Origin: Saccharothrix sp. ALI-22-I | GTDB lineage: Bacteria; Actinomycetota; Actinomycetes; Mycobacteriales; Pseudonocardiaceae | Assembly: GCF_001984175.1 (NCBI RefSeq) | Contig: NZ_MTQP01000068.1 | Coordinates: 62,001-126,000 of the forward strand | Direction of reading: 5' to 3' | Length of the DNA: 64,000 nt | Part shown: positions 26,372 through 34,830 of the stretch, in pieces | Numbering within the stretch: the stretch's first letter is position 1 | How the letters are laid out: every line of letters starts with the position of its first letter | Program-made: the position numbers and the translations under genes | Notes under the pieces: model-generated | Told to the model about the DNA's origin: nothing | Databases searched by the model: none | The model's input: only the letters and a program-made list of their open reading frames with translations

Positions 26372-27124
26372 TCAGTGCTCGGAGGGCTCGTCCTTGCGCG
26401 GTTCCGTGGTGGCGCCGATCGGCAGCTCCAGGGTCACCTCGCCGGCGTTCTGGAACAGGAACGTCACCCGGATCGTCTCGCCCGGCCGCAAGGGCTTCTT
26501 CAGGCCCTTCAGCACGATCTTCACCACGCCCGGCTCGGTCGGGTCGACCGACGACGGGATCTTCGTCGGCGTCGTCGGCGGGTTCGAGATGGACGTGTCG
26601 TCGCCCGTCGTCGTGGTCGCCGAACCCGTCGTCGTGGTCGCCGAACCCGTGGTCGTGGTGGCGCCGGACGGCGTGGTGGTGGTCGTCGCCGAACCCGAGG
26701 GCGCCGACGGCGTGGTGGTGGTCGTGGTGGTGTGGCTGCCCGCGTCGTCCTGGTCCGCGCCGCCGACGATGGCCGACGAGCTCTCCAGCTCCACGTCACC
26801 GGTGAGCTCGGCGGGCTCGGAGAACTCGCTGGTCACGGCCAGCAGCTTGTCCGGGCTCGTGCCGTTGTTGGCGATCACGACCATGATCGGCGCGTCGTCG
26901 CCCTGCTCGTAGGAGCCGTGCTCGACCGGGAACAGGAACTGCGCATCGCGGACGGCGATGTCTCCCGCTTGCCCGCTGGCCCCGTTGACGGCGGCCACCT
27001 GGGTGTCCGTCTGGGTGACTTGACCTGCGCTGCAACCCGCGGCGACCAAGCCGAGGCCCGTCGCCAGGGCGGCCACGACGGCCAGGCGGCGCGGCGCTGG
27101 GGACTTCTGGAGTGCGCGACCCAC
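26372..27124 (-). CDS. LpqE-like secreted lipoprotein with Thr-rich linker
   Basis: A 250-residue predicted lipoprotein: basic start, hydrophobic core and lipobox LVAAGC with Cys31 as the lipidated residue. A globular part (about 45-135, with IVVIANNG-like beta strands) is followed by a low-complexity linker of Thr tracts, Ser, Ala and Gly (about 140-185), and a C-terminal beta-strand region (about 195-240; GETIRVTFLFQNAGEVTLELP) of the type seen in PCu(A)C-like copper chaperones. It is divergent from carD and upstream of radA, the position of lpqE in M. tuberculosis. Copper handling is suggested by fold likeness only; Met/His ligand motifs are not evident. The linker may span the cell wall. 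Confidence 0.8.
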   Translation of the reverse strand: MGRALQKSPAPRRLAVVAALATGLGLVAAGCSAGQVTQTDTQVAAVNGASGQAGDIAVRDAQFLFPVEHGSYEQGDDAPIMVVIANNGTSPDKLLAVTSEFSEPAELTGDVELESSSAIVGGADQDDAGSHTTTTTTTPSAPSGSATTTTTPSGATTTTGSATTTTGSATTTTGDDTSISNPPTTPTKIPSSVDPTEPGVVKIVLKGLKKPLRPGETIRVTFLFQNAGEVTLELPIGATTEPRKDEPSEH

Positions 27125-27370
27125 GGCTGTTCGGATCCTTCCCGGTGTGCTGACGAGGCGGGTCGTACCCGGTAGAAGCGGGTACGACCACCAGTCGAGG
27201 AGCCTAACGGGGTGCCCTCGGACCTGCGGCACGCGGTGCCCCACAGCGGCCGGAAGACGGTCCGCGGCCGGGTCGCGACCGGTCCACCCGGGTCCACAGT
27301 GGAGCAAGATCGACCTCGGGCATTGCATGCGACCGGGTGATTTGTCAACCCCCCACGCGGCCCTGACCAG

Positions 27371-27431
27371 CGCTAACTGATCTCCGGACGCCGAAGAGGG
27401 GATTGCTCGGCGTGTTAGTATGGGGTTAGCG
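27371..27431 (+). promoter_or_regulatory. carD promoter region
   Basis: A -10-like TAGTAT lies at 27416-27421, about 28 bp before the carD start, with no convincing -35. CGCTAAC at 27371-27377 and GTTAGCG at 27425-27431 form a widely spaced inverted repeat around it. The rest of the 324-bp gap 27125-27448 shows nothing definite. Confidence 0.4.
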
Positions 27432-27448
27432 AAAGGGGCAGAGGACAC

Positions 27449-27937
27449 ATGGTTTTCAAGGTCGGAGAGACCGTCGTCTACCCGCACCACGGTGCCGCTC
27501 TCATCGAAGCAATCGAGACCCGTGTGATCAAGGGCGAGGAGAAGAAGTACCTCGTTCTCAAGGTCGCCCAGGGCGACCTCACGGTTCGCGTCCCCGCCGA
27601 CAACGCCGAGATCGTGGGCGTTCGCGACGTCGTCGGCCAGGAGGGTCTTGACAAGGTCTTCGAGGTCTTGCGTGCTCCCCACACGGAGGAGCCGACCAAC
27701 TGGTCCCGGCGGTACAAGGCCAACCTGGAAAAGCTCGCGTCCGGTGACGTGAACAAGGTGGCCGAAGTGGTGCGCGACCTCTGGCGGCGCGAGAAGGATC
27801 GTGGACTGTCCGCTGGTGAGAAGCGGATGCTGGCGAAGGCTCGACAGATACTGGTTAGCGAACTGGCGCTGGCCGAGGGCACCGACGAGGACAAGGCTGA
27901 GGTCCTCCTCGACGAGGTCCTGGCTACCGCGTCCTGA
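27449..27937 (+). CDS. carD: CarD RNA-polymerase-binding transcription factor
   Basis: 162 residues. The N-terminal RNA-polymerase interaction domain (FKVGETVVYPHHGAALI, Tudor-like) binds the beta subunit; the helical C-terminal domain binds upstream promoter DNA and stabilises the open complex at rRNA and housekeeping promoters. The conserved Trp that wedges the -10 edge is in DLWRREKDRGLS near residue 111. Length and sequence are typical of actinobacteria. The ATG has GGGGCAGAGGA upstream. ispD and ispF follow in the same direction. Confidence 0.97.
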   Translation: MVFKVGETVVYPHHGAALIEAIETRVIKGEEKKYLVLKVAQGDLTVRVPADNAEIVGVRDVVGQEGLDKVFEVLRAPHTEEPTNWSRRYKANLEKLASGDVNKVAEVVRDLWRREKDRGLSAGEKRMLAKARQILVSELALAEGTDEDKAEVLLDEVLATAS

Positions 27938-27967
27938 TCGTCCACCCGACATTCGGAAACCGCGAAC

Positions 27968-28684
27968 ATGAGTGTGGTCGCGCTCGTGCCCGCGGCGGGC
28001 CGGGGTGAGCGGTTGGGCTACGGGATGCCCAAAGCGCTTGTGCCGGTCGACGGCGTTCCGCTGCTCGTGCGTGCGGTGCGCGGCCTGTTGGACTCCGGCT
28101 GCGTGCAGCACGTGGTGATCGCCGCGCCTGCCTCCGATGTGGACATTGTGAACACCGTCACCGCCCCGTTGGCCCCAGCCGACGGGGCGGTGCACGTGTT
28201 GGCCGGTGGCGCCGAGAGATCCGATTCGGTGCGCCTGGCGTTGACCTACGCGCTGCGTGAGATCCCCGACACGTCGATCGTGCTGGTGCACGACGCGGCC
28301 CGCGCGTTCACCCCGCCGTCCGTGGTGAAGGCCGTGGTGGACGCCGTTGCCGCGGGTCATCCGGCGGTCATCCCGGTGCTGCCGGTCGCGGACACGGTGA
28401 AGCAGGTCGATCCGGGCGGCGTGGTTGTCGCCACACCCGATCGGGCATCGCTGCGCATCGTGCAAACTCCCCAGGGTTTCGACGCGTCCGTGCTGGTCCG
28501 CGCGCACGAGGCCGCACACGAAGCGGGCCTGGGTGCGACGGACGACGCAGGCCTGGTGGAACGACTCGGTGTGCCGGTTGTCACGATCCCCGGCCACCCG
28601 GACGCCATGAAGATCACCACTCGGTTCGACCTGGCCGTAGCCGAAGCGCTGCTGGTCAGGACCGCCGTAGAAGGAGCACCGTGA
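27968..28684 (+). CDS. ispD: 2-C-methyl-D-erythritol 4-phosphate cytidylyltransferase (IspD)
   Basis: A 238-residue enzyme of the MEP isoprenoid pathway, transferring CMP from CTP to MEP. The nucleotide-binding N-terminus is VPAAGRGERLGYGMPKAL (about residues 6-23), with VHDAARAF near residue 105 and GATDDAGLVE near 195. It starts 30 bp after carD and overlaps ispF by GTGA, so the two are co-translated. Confidence 0.96.
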   Translation: MSVVALVPAAGRGERLGYGMPKALVPVDGVPLLVRAVRGLLDSGCVQHVVIAAPASDVDIVNTVTAPLAPADGAVHVLAGGAERSDSVRLALTYALREIPDTSIVLVHDAARAFTPPSVVKAVVDAVAAGHPAVIPVLPVADTVKQVDPGGVVVATPDRASLRIVQTPQGFDASVLVRAHEAAHEAGLGATDDAGLVERLGVPVVTIPGHPDAMKITTRFDLAVAEALLVRTAVEGAP

Positions 28685-29154
28685 TCCCCAGGGTGGGCAT
28701 CGGCACAGACGTCCACCAGGTGGAACAAGGCCGCGAGTGCTGGCTGGCCGGTCTCCGCTGGGACGACGCGGACGGCTGCGCCGGTCACTCGGACGGTGAC
28801 GTGGCCGCGCACGCGCTGTGCGACGCCCTGCTGTCCGCCGCCGGCCTGGGCGACCTGGGCGCGGTGTTCGGCACGAGCGACCCGCGGTGGGCCGGTCGGC
28901 ACGGCGTGGAATTCCTGGCCGAAGCCCGTCGGCTGGTCGAAGAGGCCGGCTACCAGGTCGGCAACGCCGCCGTGCAGGTGATCGGCAACGCCCCCAAGAT
29001 CGGCAAACGCCGGGACGAGGCGCAGAAGGTGCTGTCCGAGGCGGTCGGCGGCCCGGTTTCGGTCAGCGGAACGACCACCGACGGCCTGGGCCTGACCGGG
29101 CGCGGCGAAGGCCTCGCGGCCGTGGCGACCGCGCTGCTCATCCCACTAGCCTGA
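28681..29154 (+). CDS. ispF: 2-C-methyl-D-erythritol 2,4-cyclodiphosphate synthase (IspF)
   Basis: A 157-residue trimeric Zn2+ enzyme of the MEP pathway that cyclises CDP-ME-2-phosphate with loss of CMP. Metal ligands are Asp8 and His10 in GTDVHQV and the His of GHSDGDVAAHALCDALL (about residues 38-48); TTDGLGLTGRGEGLAA closes the C-terminus. The GTG overlaps the ispD stop. A PPOX-family gene follows 5 bp later. Confidence 0.97.
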   Translation: MIPRVGIGTDVHQVEQGRECWLAGLRWDDADGCAGHSDGDVAAHALCDALLSAAGLGDLGAVFGTSDPRWAGRHGVEFLAEARRLVEEAGYQVGNAAVQVIGNAPKIGKRRDEAQKVLSEAVGGPVSVSGTTTDGLGLTGRGEGLAAVATALLIPLA

Positions 29155-29159
29155 TCCAC

Positions 29160-29555
29160 ATGGCGATCACCCTCAGCGCGGCGACGCGTGCCCTGGTCGA
29201 CGGCAGGAACTACGCCACGCTGGCCACACTCAACCGGGACGGCAGCCCGCACTCGGCGGTGATGTGGATCGCCCGGGACGGCGACGACCTGCTCTTCTCG
29301 ACGCTGCGCGACCGGGCCAAGGAACGCAATCTCCGACGTGACCCGCGGGCCAGCGTGAGCGTGTGGAACACCGCTGACCCGGAGGTGTACGCGGAGATCC
29401 GCGGCACCGTGACGATCACCGAGGACACCGGCCGCGTGCTGGCGAACGCCCTCTCGCACAAGTACTACGGCGGGGACTTCCCGGCCGACGCGCCCGGCCA
29501 GGTCCGAGTGGTGCTGCGCCTGACCCCGACCAAGGTCACCGGCAACGCCGCCTAG
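29160..29555 (+). CDS. PPOX-class F420/FMN-dependent oxidoreductase
   Basis: 131 residues with the split beta-barrel of the pyridoxamine-phosphate-oxidase superfamily: NYATLATLNRDGSPHSAVMW near the N-terminus, then STLRDRAKERNLRRDPRASVSV, typical of F420-dependent actinobacterial members. It probably reduces small molecules with F420H2 or FMN; substrate unknown. The ATG at 29160 is 5 bp after ispF, so it is probably the last gene of the carD-ispD-ispF unit. Confidence 0.87.
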   Translation: MAITLSAATRALVDGRNYATLATLNRDGSPHSAVMWIARDGDDLLFSTLRDRAKERNLRRDPRASVSVWNTADPEVYAEIRGTVTITEDTGRVLANALSHKYYGGDFPADAPGQVRVVLRLTPTKVTGNAA

Positions 29556-29611
29556 CCCCAAGACCCCCTGGCCCCCTGCTCCTGGCCCCTTGGACCACCC
29601 GGACCACGACG

Positions 29612-29649
29612 CGACCTCGCCCGCCGTCTCCGGAGGAGCGGCAATCCAA
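29612..29649 (+). repeat. Dispersed 38-bp repeat A, copy 2
   Basis: Identical over 38 bp to 4791-4828 and in the same orientation; it lies between the PPOX gene and the HAD hydrolase gene. Confidence 0.75.
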
Positions 29650-29720
29650 CACCGTGAGTCTGGTCTCGGTTGTCCTCCTTCCGGAGACCTCGGATGTTCG
29701 GACCACGTACCGTGCGCTCC

Positions 29721-30332
29721 GTGACGATCCGCGCCGTGCTCTTCGACTTCTCCGGCACCCTGTTCCGCTTGGAGCACGACTCGCTGGCCGCCCACGCCGA
29801 ACTGCTGCGCGCGCTCACCGCACCCGTCGGCCTGGCGGACGGGCTGGACATCGATCCCGCACAGTGGGAACGCCGCGACCTCGACCCGGACGCGCACCGC
29901 GAGATGCACCTCGCCGTCCTGGCGAAGGCCGGCGCAGCGGACCCGGCGCGGTTCTACGACGACCTGGTCAGCCCGCCGTTCTGGCAGGCCTACCCGGATA
30001 CCGCGCAAGCGCTTGGCACCGAGTTGCCGACCGCGGTCGTCAGCAACACCGCCTGGGACATCCGCACGGTTTTCGCACGTCACGGCATTGAGAACCGGGT
30101 GGACGAGTACGTGCTCTCCTACCAGGAGGGCTTCATCAAGCCGGACCCGAAGCTCTTCCAGATCGCCTGCGACCGGCTCGGTGTGGACCCCAGCGAGGCG
30201 CTGATGATCGGCGACAGCCCCGAGGCAGACGGCGGCGCGGCGGCCATCGGGTGCGCGGTGGAGATCGTGCAACCGCACCCCACCAGCAGTAGGCCGGACG
30301 CTCTGCTGCAGGTGCTCCGTAAGCACATTTGA
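29721..30332 (+). CDS. HAD-superfamily hydrolase with DFSGT motif
   Basis: About 203 residues. HAD motif I reads FDFSGTLF (residues about 7-14) with the second Asp replaced by Ser; motif II is VVSNTAWD near residue 97, motif III KPDPKLF near 138, and motif IV GDSPEADGGAA near 162. Motif IV and the fold suggest a phosphatase or dehalogenase. Loss of the second motif-I Asp would weaken normal phosphatase chemistry, so a different substrate or activity is possible. Several in-frame starts exist (ATG 29694, GTG 29712, GTG 29721), none with a good ribosome site; the last gives the family-typical length. Confidence 0.8.
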   Translation: MTIRAVLFDFSGTLFRLEHDSLAAHAELLRALTAPVGLADGLDIDPAQWERRDLDPDAHREMHLAVLAKAGAADPARFYDDLVSPPFWQAYPDTAQALGTELPTAVVSNTAWDIRTVFARHGIENRVDEYVLSYQEGFIKPDPKLFQIACDRLGVDPSEALMIGDSPEADGGAAAIGCAVEIVQPHPTSSRPDALLQVLRKHI

Positions 30333-30377
30333 CCGGGCGATTCAACCCCGGGTGGTCATCGCCCGTACCATCTTCAC

Positions 30378-31769
30378 GTGAGCCTCCACCTCTTCGACAC
30401 CGCGACCCGGTCCATGCGGGAGTTCGTCCCGCAGGTCAGCGGAACGGCGTCGATCTACGTCTGTGGGGCCACCGTGCAGGGCGTTCCGCACATCGGGCAC
30501 GTGCGCAGCGGCCTCAACTTCGACGTGCTGCGCCGCTGGCTGGGCCGTGACGGCTCGACCGTGCACCTGGTGCGCAACGTCACCGACATCGACGACAAGA
30601 TCCTGACCAAGGCCGCCGAGCACAAGGCCGAGTGGTGGGAGTGGGCCTACCAGCACGAGCGGGCGTTCGACGACGCCTACGCGGCGCTGGGCTGCCTGCC
30701 CGCCTCGTACTCGCCGCGTGCGACGGGGCACGTCACGCAGATGGTCGAGCTGATGGACCGGCTGATCGAGAAGGGCCACGCCTACGCGTCCGACGGTGAC
30801 GTGTACTTCTCGGTGACGTCGTTCCCCGAGTACGGCGCGCTGTCCGGGCAGAAGCTGGACGAGGTGCACCAGGGCGAGTCCGCCGCGACCGGCAAGCGCG
30901 ACCCGCGCGACTTCACGCTGTGGAAGGCGGCGAAGCCGGGCGAGCCGTCGTGGCCGACGCCGTGGGGTCCGGGCCGGCCGGGCTGGCACCTGGAGTGCTC
31001 GGCGATGGCGACCACGTACCTGGGCAGCACGTTCGACATCCACGGCGGCGGCATCGACCTGATCTTCCCGCACCACGAGAACGAGCAGGCGCAGTCGCGG
31101 GCCGCGGGTGACGGGTTCGCCCGGTACTGGATGCACAACGCCTGGGTGACCATGGGCGGCGAGAAGATGGCCAAGTCGCTCGGCAACACGGTGTCCATCC
31201 CGGCGATGCTGGAGCAGGTGCGGGCGCCGGAGCTGCGGTACTACCTGGTGGGGCCGCACTACCGGTCGCACATCGAGTACTCGCCCGAGGCGTTGGACGA
31301 GTCGGTGTCGGCGTACCGGCGGATCGAGTCGTTCCTGCGGCGCGTGGTCGAGCGCACCGGGGCGATCGGGGCGGACGGCGAGCTGCCGGCCGTGTTCGTG
31401 GCCTCGATGGATGACGACATGGGCACGCCGGGCGCGTTGGCCGCGATCCACAAGCGGCTGCGTGAGGGCAACACGGCGCTGGAGTCCGGTGACGACTTGG
31501 GCGCGCGTGCGGCCGCAGAGTCGGTGCGGGCAATGACCGACGTGCTCGGGTTGGACCCGCTGTCACCGCGGTGGCACGACGCCGCGGCGGGCGGCGCGGG
31601 CAGACGCGCGCTGGGCGTGCTGGTGGAGCGGCTGCTGGAAGAGCGGTCGCAGGCCCGAAAGGACCGGGATTTCGCGCGCGCGGACGCGCTGCGCGATCAC
31701 CTGCTCCTGGCCGGTATCGCCGTCGAGGACACCCCCGACGGTCCGTTGTGGACTTTGAAGGACGACTGA
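30378..31769 (+). CDS. cysS: Cysteinyl-tRNA synthetase
   Basis: A 463-residue class I aminoacyl-tRNA synthetase. The zinc-binding Cys lies in YVCGATVQG near residue 30, the HIGH motif is HIGHVRSG near 39, other zinc ligands are in LECSAMA and FPHHENE (about 210-240), and the KMSKS loop reads KMAKS near 268. The C-terminal DALR-like domain ends at the usual length. The GTG has no strong ribosome site. rlmB follows 4 bp later and is surely co-transcribed. Confidence 0.96.
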   Translation: MSLHLFDTATRSMREFVPQVSGTASIYVCGATVQGVPHIGHVRSGLNFDVLRRWLGRDGSTVHLVRNVTDIDDKILTKAAEHKAEWWEWAYQHERAFDDAYAALGCLPASYSPRATGHVTQMVELMDRLIEKGHAYASDGDVYFSVTSFPEYGALSGQKLDEVHQGESAATGKRDPRDFTLWKAAKPGEPSWPTPWGPGRPGWHLECSAMATTYLGSTFDIHGGGIDLIFPHHENEQAQSRAAGDGFARYWMHNAWVTMGGEKMAKSLGNTVSIPAMLEQVRAPELRYYLVGPHYRSHIEYSPEALDESVSAYRRIESFLRRVVERTGAIGADGELPAVFVASMDDDMGTPGALAAIHKRLREGNTALESGDDLGARAAAESVRAMTDVLGLDPLSPRWHDAAAGGAGRRALGVLVERLLEERSQARKDRDFARADALRDHLLLAGIAVEDTPDGPLWTLKDD

Positions 31770-31773
31770 GCTC

Positions 31774-32745
31774 GTGGCTGGTAACTCCAAGCGCCGGGGC
31801 GCCATGCGCAACCCCGGCTCCAAGAAGGGCGCGGTCGTCGGTTCCGGCGGGCAGAAGCCGAAGGGCCTGCACGGCAAGGGCCCGACGCCCAAGGCGGTCG
31901 AACGACCCCACCACCCCGCGTACAAGCGGGCCAACGCGGCGGCCAAGGCCGACCAGGCCCGGACGCAGCGGCGCAAGGCCGCGGAGAACGGGCCGGAGAC
32001 CGTGGCCGGGCGCAACCCGGTGGTCGAGTGCCTGCGGGCCGGTATCCCGGCGACGGCGCTGTACGTGGCGCTGGGCATCGACGCGGACGACCGCGTCGCC
32101 GAGGCCGTGCAGCTGGCTGCCACGCGTGGCATCTCGGTGCTGGAGGTGCAGCGCGGTGAGCTGGACCGGATCACCGGTGGCGCGATGCACCAGGGGCTCG
32201 GGCTCCAGGTGCCGCCGTACGAGTACGCCGAGCCGCGTGAGCTGCTCAAGATCGCGAACCAGTCCGGCCGGCCGCCGTTGCTGGTGGCGTTGGACGGGGT
32301 GACCGACCCTCGCAACCTGGGTGCGGTCGTGCGGTCGGCGGCGGCCTTCGGTGCGCACGGCATCGTGCTGCCGCAGCGCCGTTCGGCGAGCATCACCGCG
32401 GTGGCGTGGCGGACCAGTGCCGGCACCGCGGCCCGGATGCCGATCGCCGTGGCGACCAACCTGACCCGCCAACTCAAGGAGTGGGCCGAGGCCGGCCTGA
32501 TGATCGTCGGCCTGGACGCCGACGGCGACGTAGACATCGACGGCCTGGACCTGGCCACCGGTCCTCTGGTGGTAGTCGTCGGCTCCGAAGGCCGAGGCCT
32601 CTCCCGCCTGGTGAAGGAAACCTGCGACCAAACCGTCTCGATCCCCATGGCCGCCGGCGTCGAGTCCCTCAACGCCTCCGTAGCCGCCGGCGTAGTCCTG
32701 GCCGAGGTCGCCCGCCGACGCCGCCTAGACCTAACCCACCCCTAA
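31774..32745 (+). CDS. rlmB: 23S rRNA (guanosine-2'-O-)-methyltransferase RlmB
   Basis: A 323-residue SPOUT methyltransferase that 2'-O-methylates G2251 (E. coli numbering) in 23S rRNA. A basic Lys/Arg-rich tail (residues about 1-70) is an actinobacterial feature; the substrate-binding domain begins near AGRNPVVECLR, and SPOUT motifs follow: DGVTDPRNLGAVVRSAAAFG near 170, GSEGRGL near 270, and PMAAGVESLNASVAAGV near 290. It is the last gene of the block that starts with carD. Confidence 0.95.
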   Translation: MAGNSKRRGAMRNPGSKKGAVVGSGGQKPKGLHGKGPTPKAVERPHHPAYKRANAAAKADQARTQRRKAAENGPETVAGRNPVVECLRAGIPATALYVALGIDADDRVAEAVQLAATRGISVLEVQRGELDRITGGAMHQGLGLQVPPYEYAEPRELLKIANQSGRPPLLVALDGVTDPRNLGAVVRSAAAFGAHGIVLPQRRSASITAVAWRTSAGTAARMPIAVATNLTRQLKEWAEAGLMIVGLDADGDVDIDGLDLATGPLVVVVGSEGRGLSRLVKETCDQTVSIPMAAGVESLNASVAAGVVLAEVARRRRLDLTHP

Positions 32746-32752
32746 CCCCCAC

Positions 32753-32958
32753 CGCGAGAGTCGAACCTCCAAGTCGCGAGAGTCGAAGCCTCAGACCCCG
32801 AGAGTCGAACGCTCAGGACCCCTGAGTTCAACACCCGACCTGAGCGTTGAACTCGGCCTACCTGAGTGTTCGACTCTCGCGTTCTGAACGTACGACACTC
32901 GGCGTGTCCAACGCTCAGAACGCGCGTGTTCTGCGTTGGGGACGCGCGAGTTGGGGCG
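32753..32958. repeat. Array of degenerate 22-bp repeats (array 1)
   Basis: At least three direct units of about 22 bp begin at 32753, 32775 and 32799, each starting (CG)CGAGAGTCGAA and ending near CTCAGGACC. Inverted and diverged units follow to about 32958, including CGTTCTGAACGTACGACAC at 32880. Facing units can form long hairpins, for example GAGTTCAAC with GTTGAACTC. The array fills the 299-bp gap between rlmB and the MBOAT gene; a related array lies at 61684-61795. Confidence 0.85.
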
Positions 32959-33044
32959 TTGGGGCGGGTGGGTGGGTGTGAGGTGGGCCGGTTTGTGGGG
33001 TGATCGGGTCCGGGGCGCGTGAGCGGCGGATAAGGTCTGCGGCG

Positions 33045-34466
33045 ATGTCCTTCGCCAGCCCGTTGTTCCTGTGGTTCTTCCTGCCGGTCGTGCTCGCGAC
33101 CGTCCTTGTCGCGCCCCGGAGCTGGCGCAACGGCGTGGTCGCGGTGGCGAGCCTGCTGTTCTACGTCTCCGGCGCGGGCGGGACGACGTTGCTGCTGCTC
33201 GCCTGCATGGTGGTCAACTTCCTGGCCGGGCGGCGGCTGGAGCCGGGCACGTCGGGCGACCGGCGGCTGGTCCTGGTCGGCGCGATCGCGGTGAACCTGG
33301 GCGTCCTGATCGTCTGGAAGTACGCCGGGTTCGCCACCGCCCAGCTGCACGACATCGCCTCCGTCGTGGGCGCCGACCTGCCGGTGCTCGAACTCGCGCT
33401 GCCGATCGGCATCTCCTTCTACACGTTCCACCACATCTCCTACGTGGTCGACGTGTACCGGGGCGAGCGCCCGGCCCTGCGCGACCCGGTCGCGTTCGTC
33501 ACCTACATCGCGATGTTCCCTCAGCTCGTCGCGGGCCCGATCGTGCGCTTCCGGGAGATCGCCGACCAGCTGCCGCAGCCGCGCATGCACCGCTGGGACG
33601 ACGTCGCGGCCGGCTTCCCCCGGTTCGCCCTCGGCCTGTGCAAGAAGGTGATCATCGCCGACTCGCTCGCACCGATGGTGGACGCCTGCTTCGCCACCCC
33701 TGCCGACGAGATGACCACGACGATCGCGTGGCTGGGCGCGGTCGGCTACACGCTCCAGCTGTACTTCGACTTCTCCGGCTACTCGGACATGGCCATCGGC
33801 CTGGGCCGCATGCTGGGCTTCCGGCTGCCGGAGAACTTCGCCCGCCCCTACTCGTCGGTCACCATCACCGAGTTCTGGCGCCGCTGGCACATGTCGCTGT
33901 CGCGCTGGTTCCGCGACTACGTCTACATCCCACTTGGCGGGAACCGCGGCGGAATGGTTCAGACCTATCGCAACCTGTCGATCGTTTTCGTGCTCACCGG
34001 TTTCTGGCACGGCGCCAACTGGACGTTCCTGGTGTGGGGTTTGTTCCACGGCGGCCTGCTCGTGCTGGAGCGCCGATTCGGGTGGGATTCGACCCCCGTC
34101 ACTATGCGTACCCGAATTGCGCGGCGGATCTTGACGATGTTGCTGGTGGTAATCGGCTGGGTGTTCTTCCGGTCCGCCGATCTAGGTACGGCGTTCACAA
34201 TCATCGGCCACATGCTGTTGCCGGATTTCAGCGGGTTGACCGAAGCCGTCACGGCGGCCGCGACCAATCAGCGCATTGTTCTGCTGCTGCTGGCCCTGGT
34301 GATCGTGGTCATGCCCGACCACCCGGCGACCGGTCCCTACCTGGAGTCTTCCCGGGACAAGGTCGCCACCGCGGCACGGGTCTCGCTGATGACGGTGGGT
34401 GTCGGCTATGCCGCGATCCTGGTGGCGAGCGGTACGTTCAGCCCGTTCTTGTACTACCAGTTCTGA
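33045..34466 (+). CDS. MBOAT-family membrane O-acyltransferase (AlgI-like)
   Basis: A 473-residue polytopic membrane protein. Family signatures are FFDFSGYSDMAIG-like YFDFSGYSDMAIGLG near residue 245, FWRRWHMSLSRWFRDYVYIPLGG near 285, and FWHGANWTFLVWG near 320, which carries the catalytic His. AlgI-type proteins transfer acyl groups across the membrane to exported polysaccharides or secondary metabolites, normally with an AlgJ/AlgX or SGNH partner. No such partner lies beside it. The ATG at 33045 gives the normal N-terminal membrane span. It begins the accessory region inserted in the conserved block. Confidence 0.9.
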   Translation: MSFASPLFLWFFLPVVLATVLVAPRSWRNGVVAVASLLFYVSGAGGTTLLLLACMVVNFLAGRRLEPGTSGDRRLVLVGAIAVNLGVLIVWKYAGFATAQLHDIASVVGADLPVLELALPIGISFYTFHHISYVVDVYRGERPALRDPVAFVTYIAMFPQLVAGPIVRFREIADQLPQPRMHRWDDVAAGFPRFALGLCKKVIIADSLAPMVDACFATPADEMTTTIAWLGAVGYTLQLYFDFSGYSDMAIGLGRMLGFRLPENFARPYSSVTITEFWRRWHMSLSRWFRDYVYIPLGGNRGGMVQTYRNLSIVFVLTGFWHGANWTFLVWGLFHGGLLVLERRFGWDSTPVTMRTRIARRILTMLLVVIGWVFFRSADLGTAFTIIGHMLLPDFSGLTEAVTAAATNQRIVLLLLALVIVVMPDHPATGPYLESSRDKVATAARVSLMTVGVGYAAILVASGTFSPFLYYQF

Positions 34467-34601
34467 TGATCGACAAGTCCGTGCCCGGTCAACAATTAGG
34501 CAGCCAACCATCGCAGCCGTTCCGGCGCCCGGCGGGAACGCGCTGACCCGGTCGGACCAGCGACCGCGCGCGCAATGGGTGCCGCGGTCGACGTAGGGTA
34601 G

Positions 34602-34800
34602 GCGAGCATTGCTCGCGCTGGGTAACCTACCGTCAACTGTCAAGAATAAGTAGCGTGATTTTTCGCCATTGTAACTACTTTGGGTAACCGACCTGCTCCG
34701 TTCAGGTACACACTGTGGTAGGACTAGAGATTGCACATCCGGCAGCTTCTACCGTGCTAACCGAGGGAATTGTTACTTCGGGTGGGGGTAACGTGACTCA
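34602..34800. promoter_or_regulatory. AT-rich control region upstream of the MFS gene
   Basis: The 364-bp gap 34467-34830 contains a palindrome GCGAGC-ATT-GCTCGC (34602-34616), an AT-rich stretch (about 34640-34680), and three GGGTAAC sites (34620, 34682 and 34786 onward). The repeated GGGTAAC and low GC suggest a regulated promoter, but no regulator can be named. Confidence 0.35.
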
Positions 34801-34830
34801 CTCATCGGGACCGACCGACCTGGAGGAGTT

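Noticed and set aside
26372..28597. A 741-codon minus-strand frame spanning the LpqE-like gene, its promoter and the carD and ispD genes
   Set aside because: Only the 3' part up to the lipoprotein start at 27124 has family features; the remainder is the antisense of carD and ispD with composition typical of high-GC shadow frames.
33000..33044. An earlier GTG-type start for the MBOAT protein
   Set aside because: It would add polar residues before the first membrane span; the ATG at 33045 gives the family-typical start.
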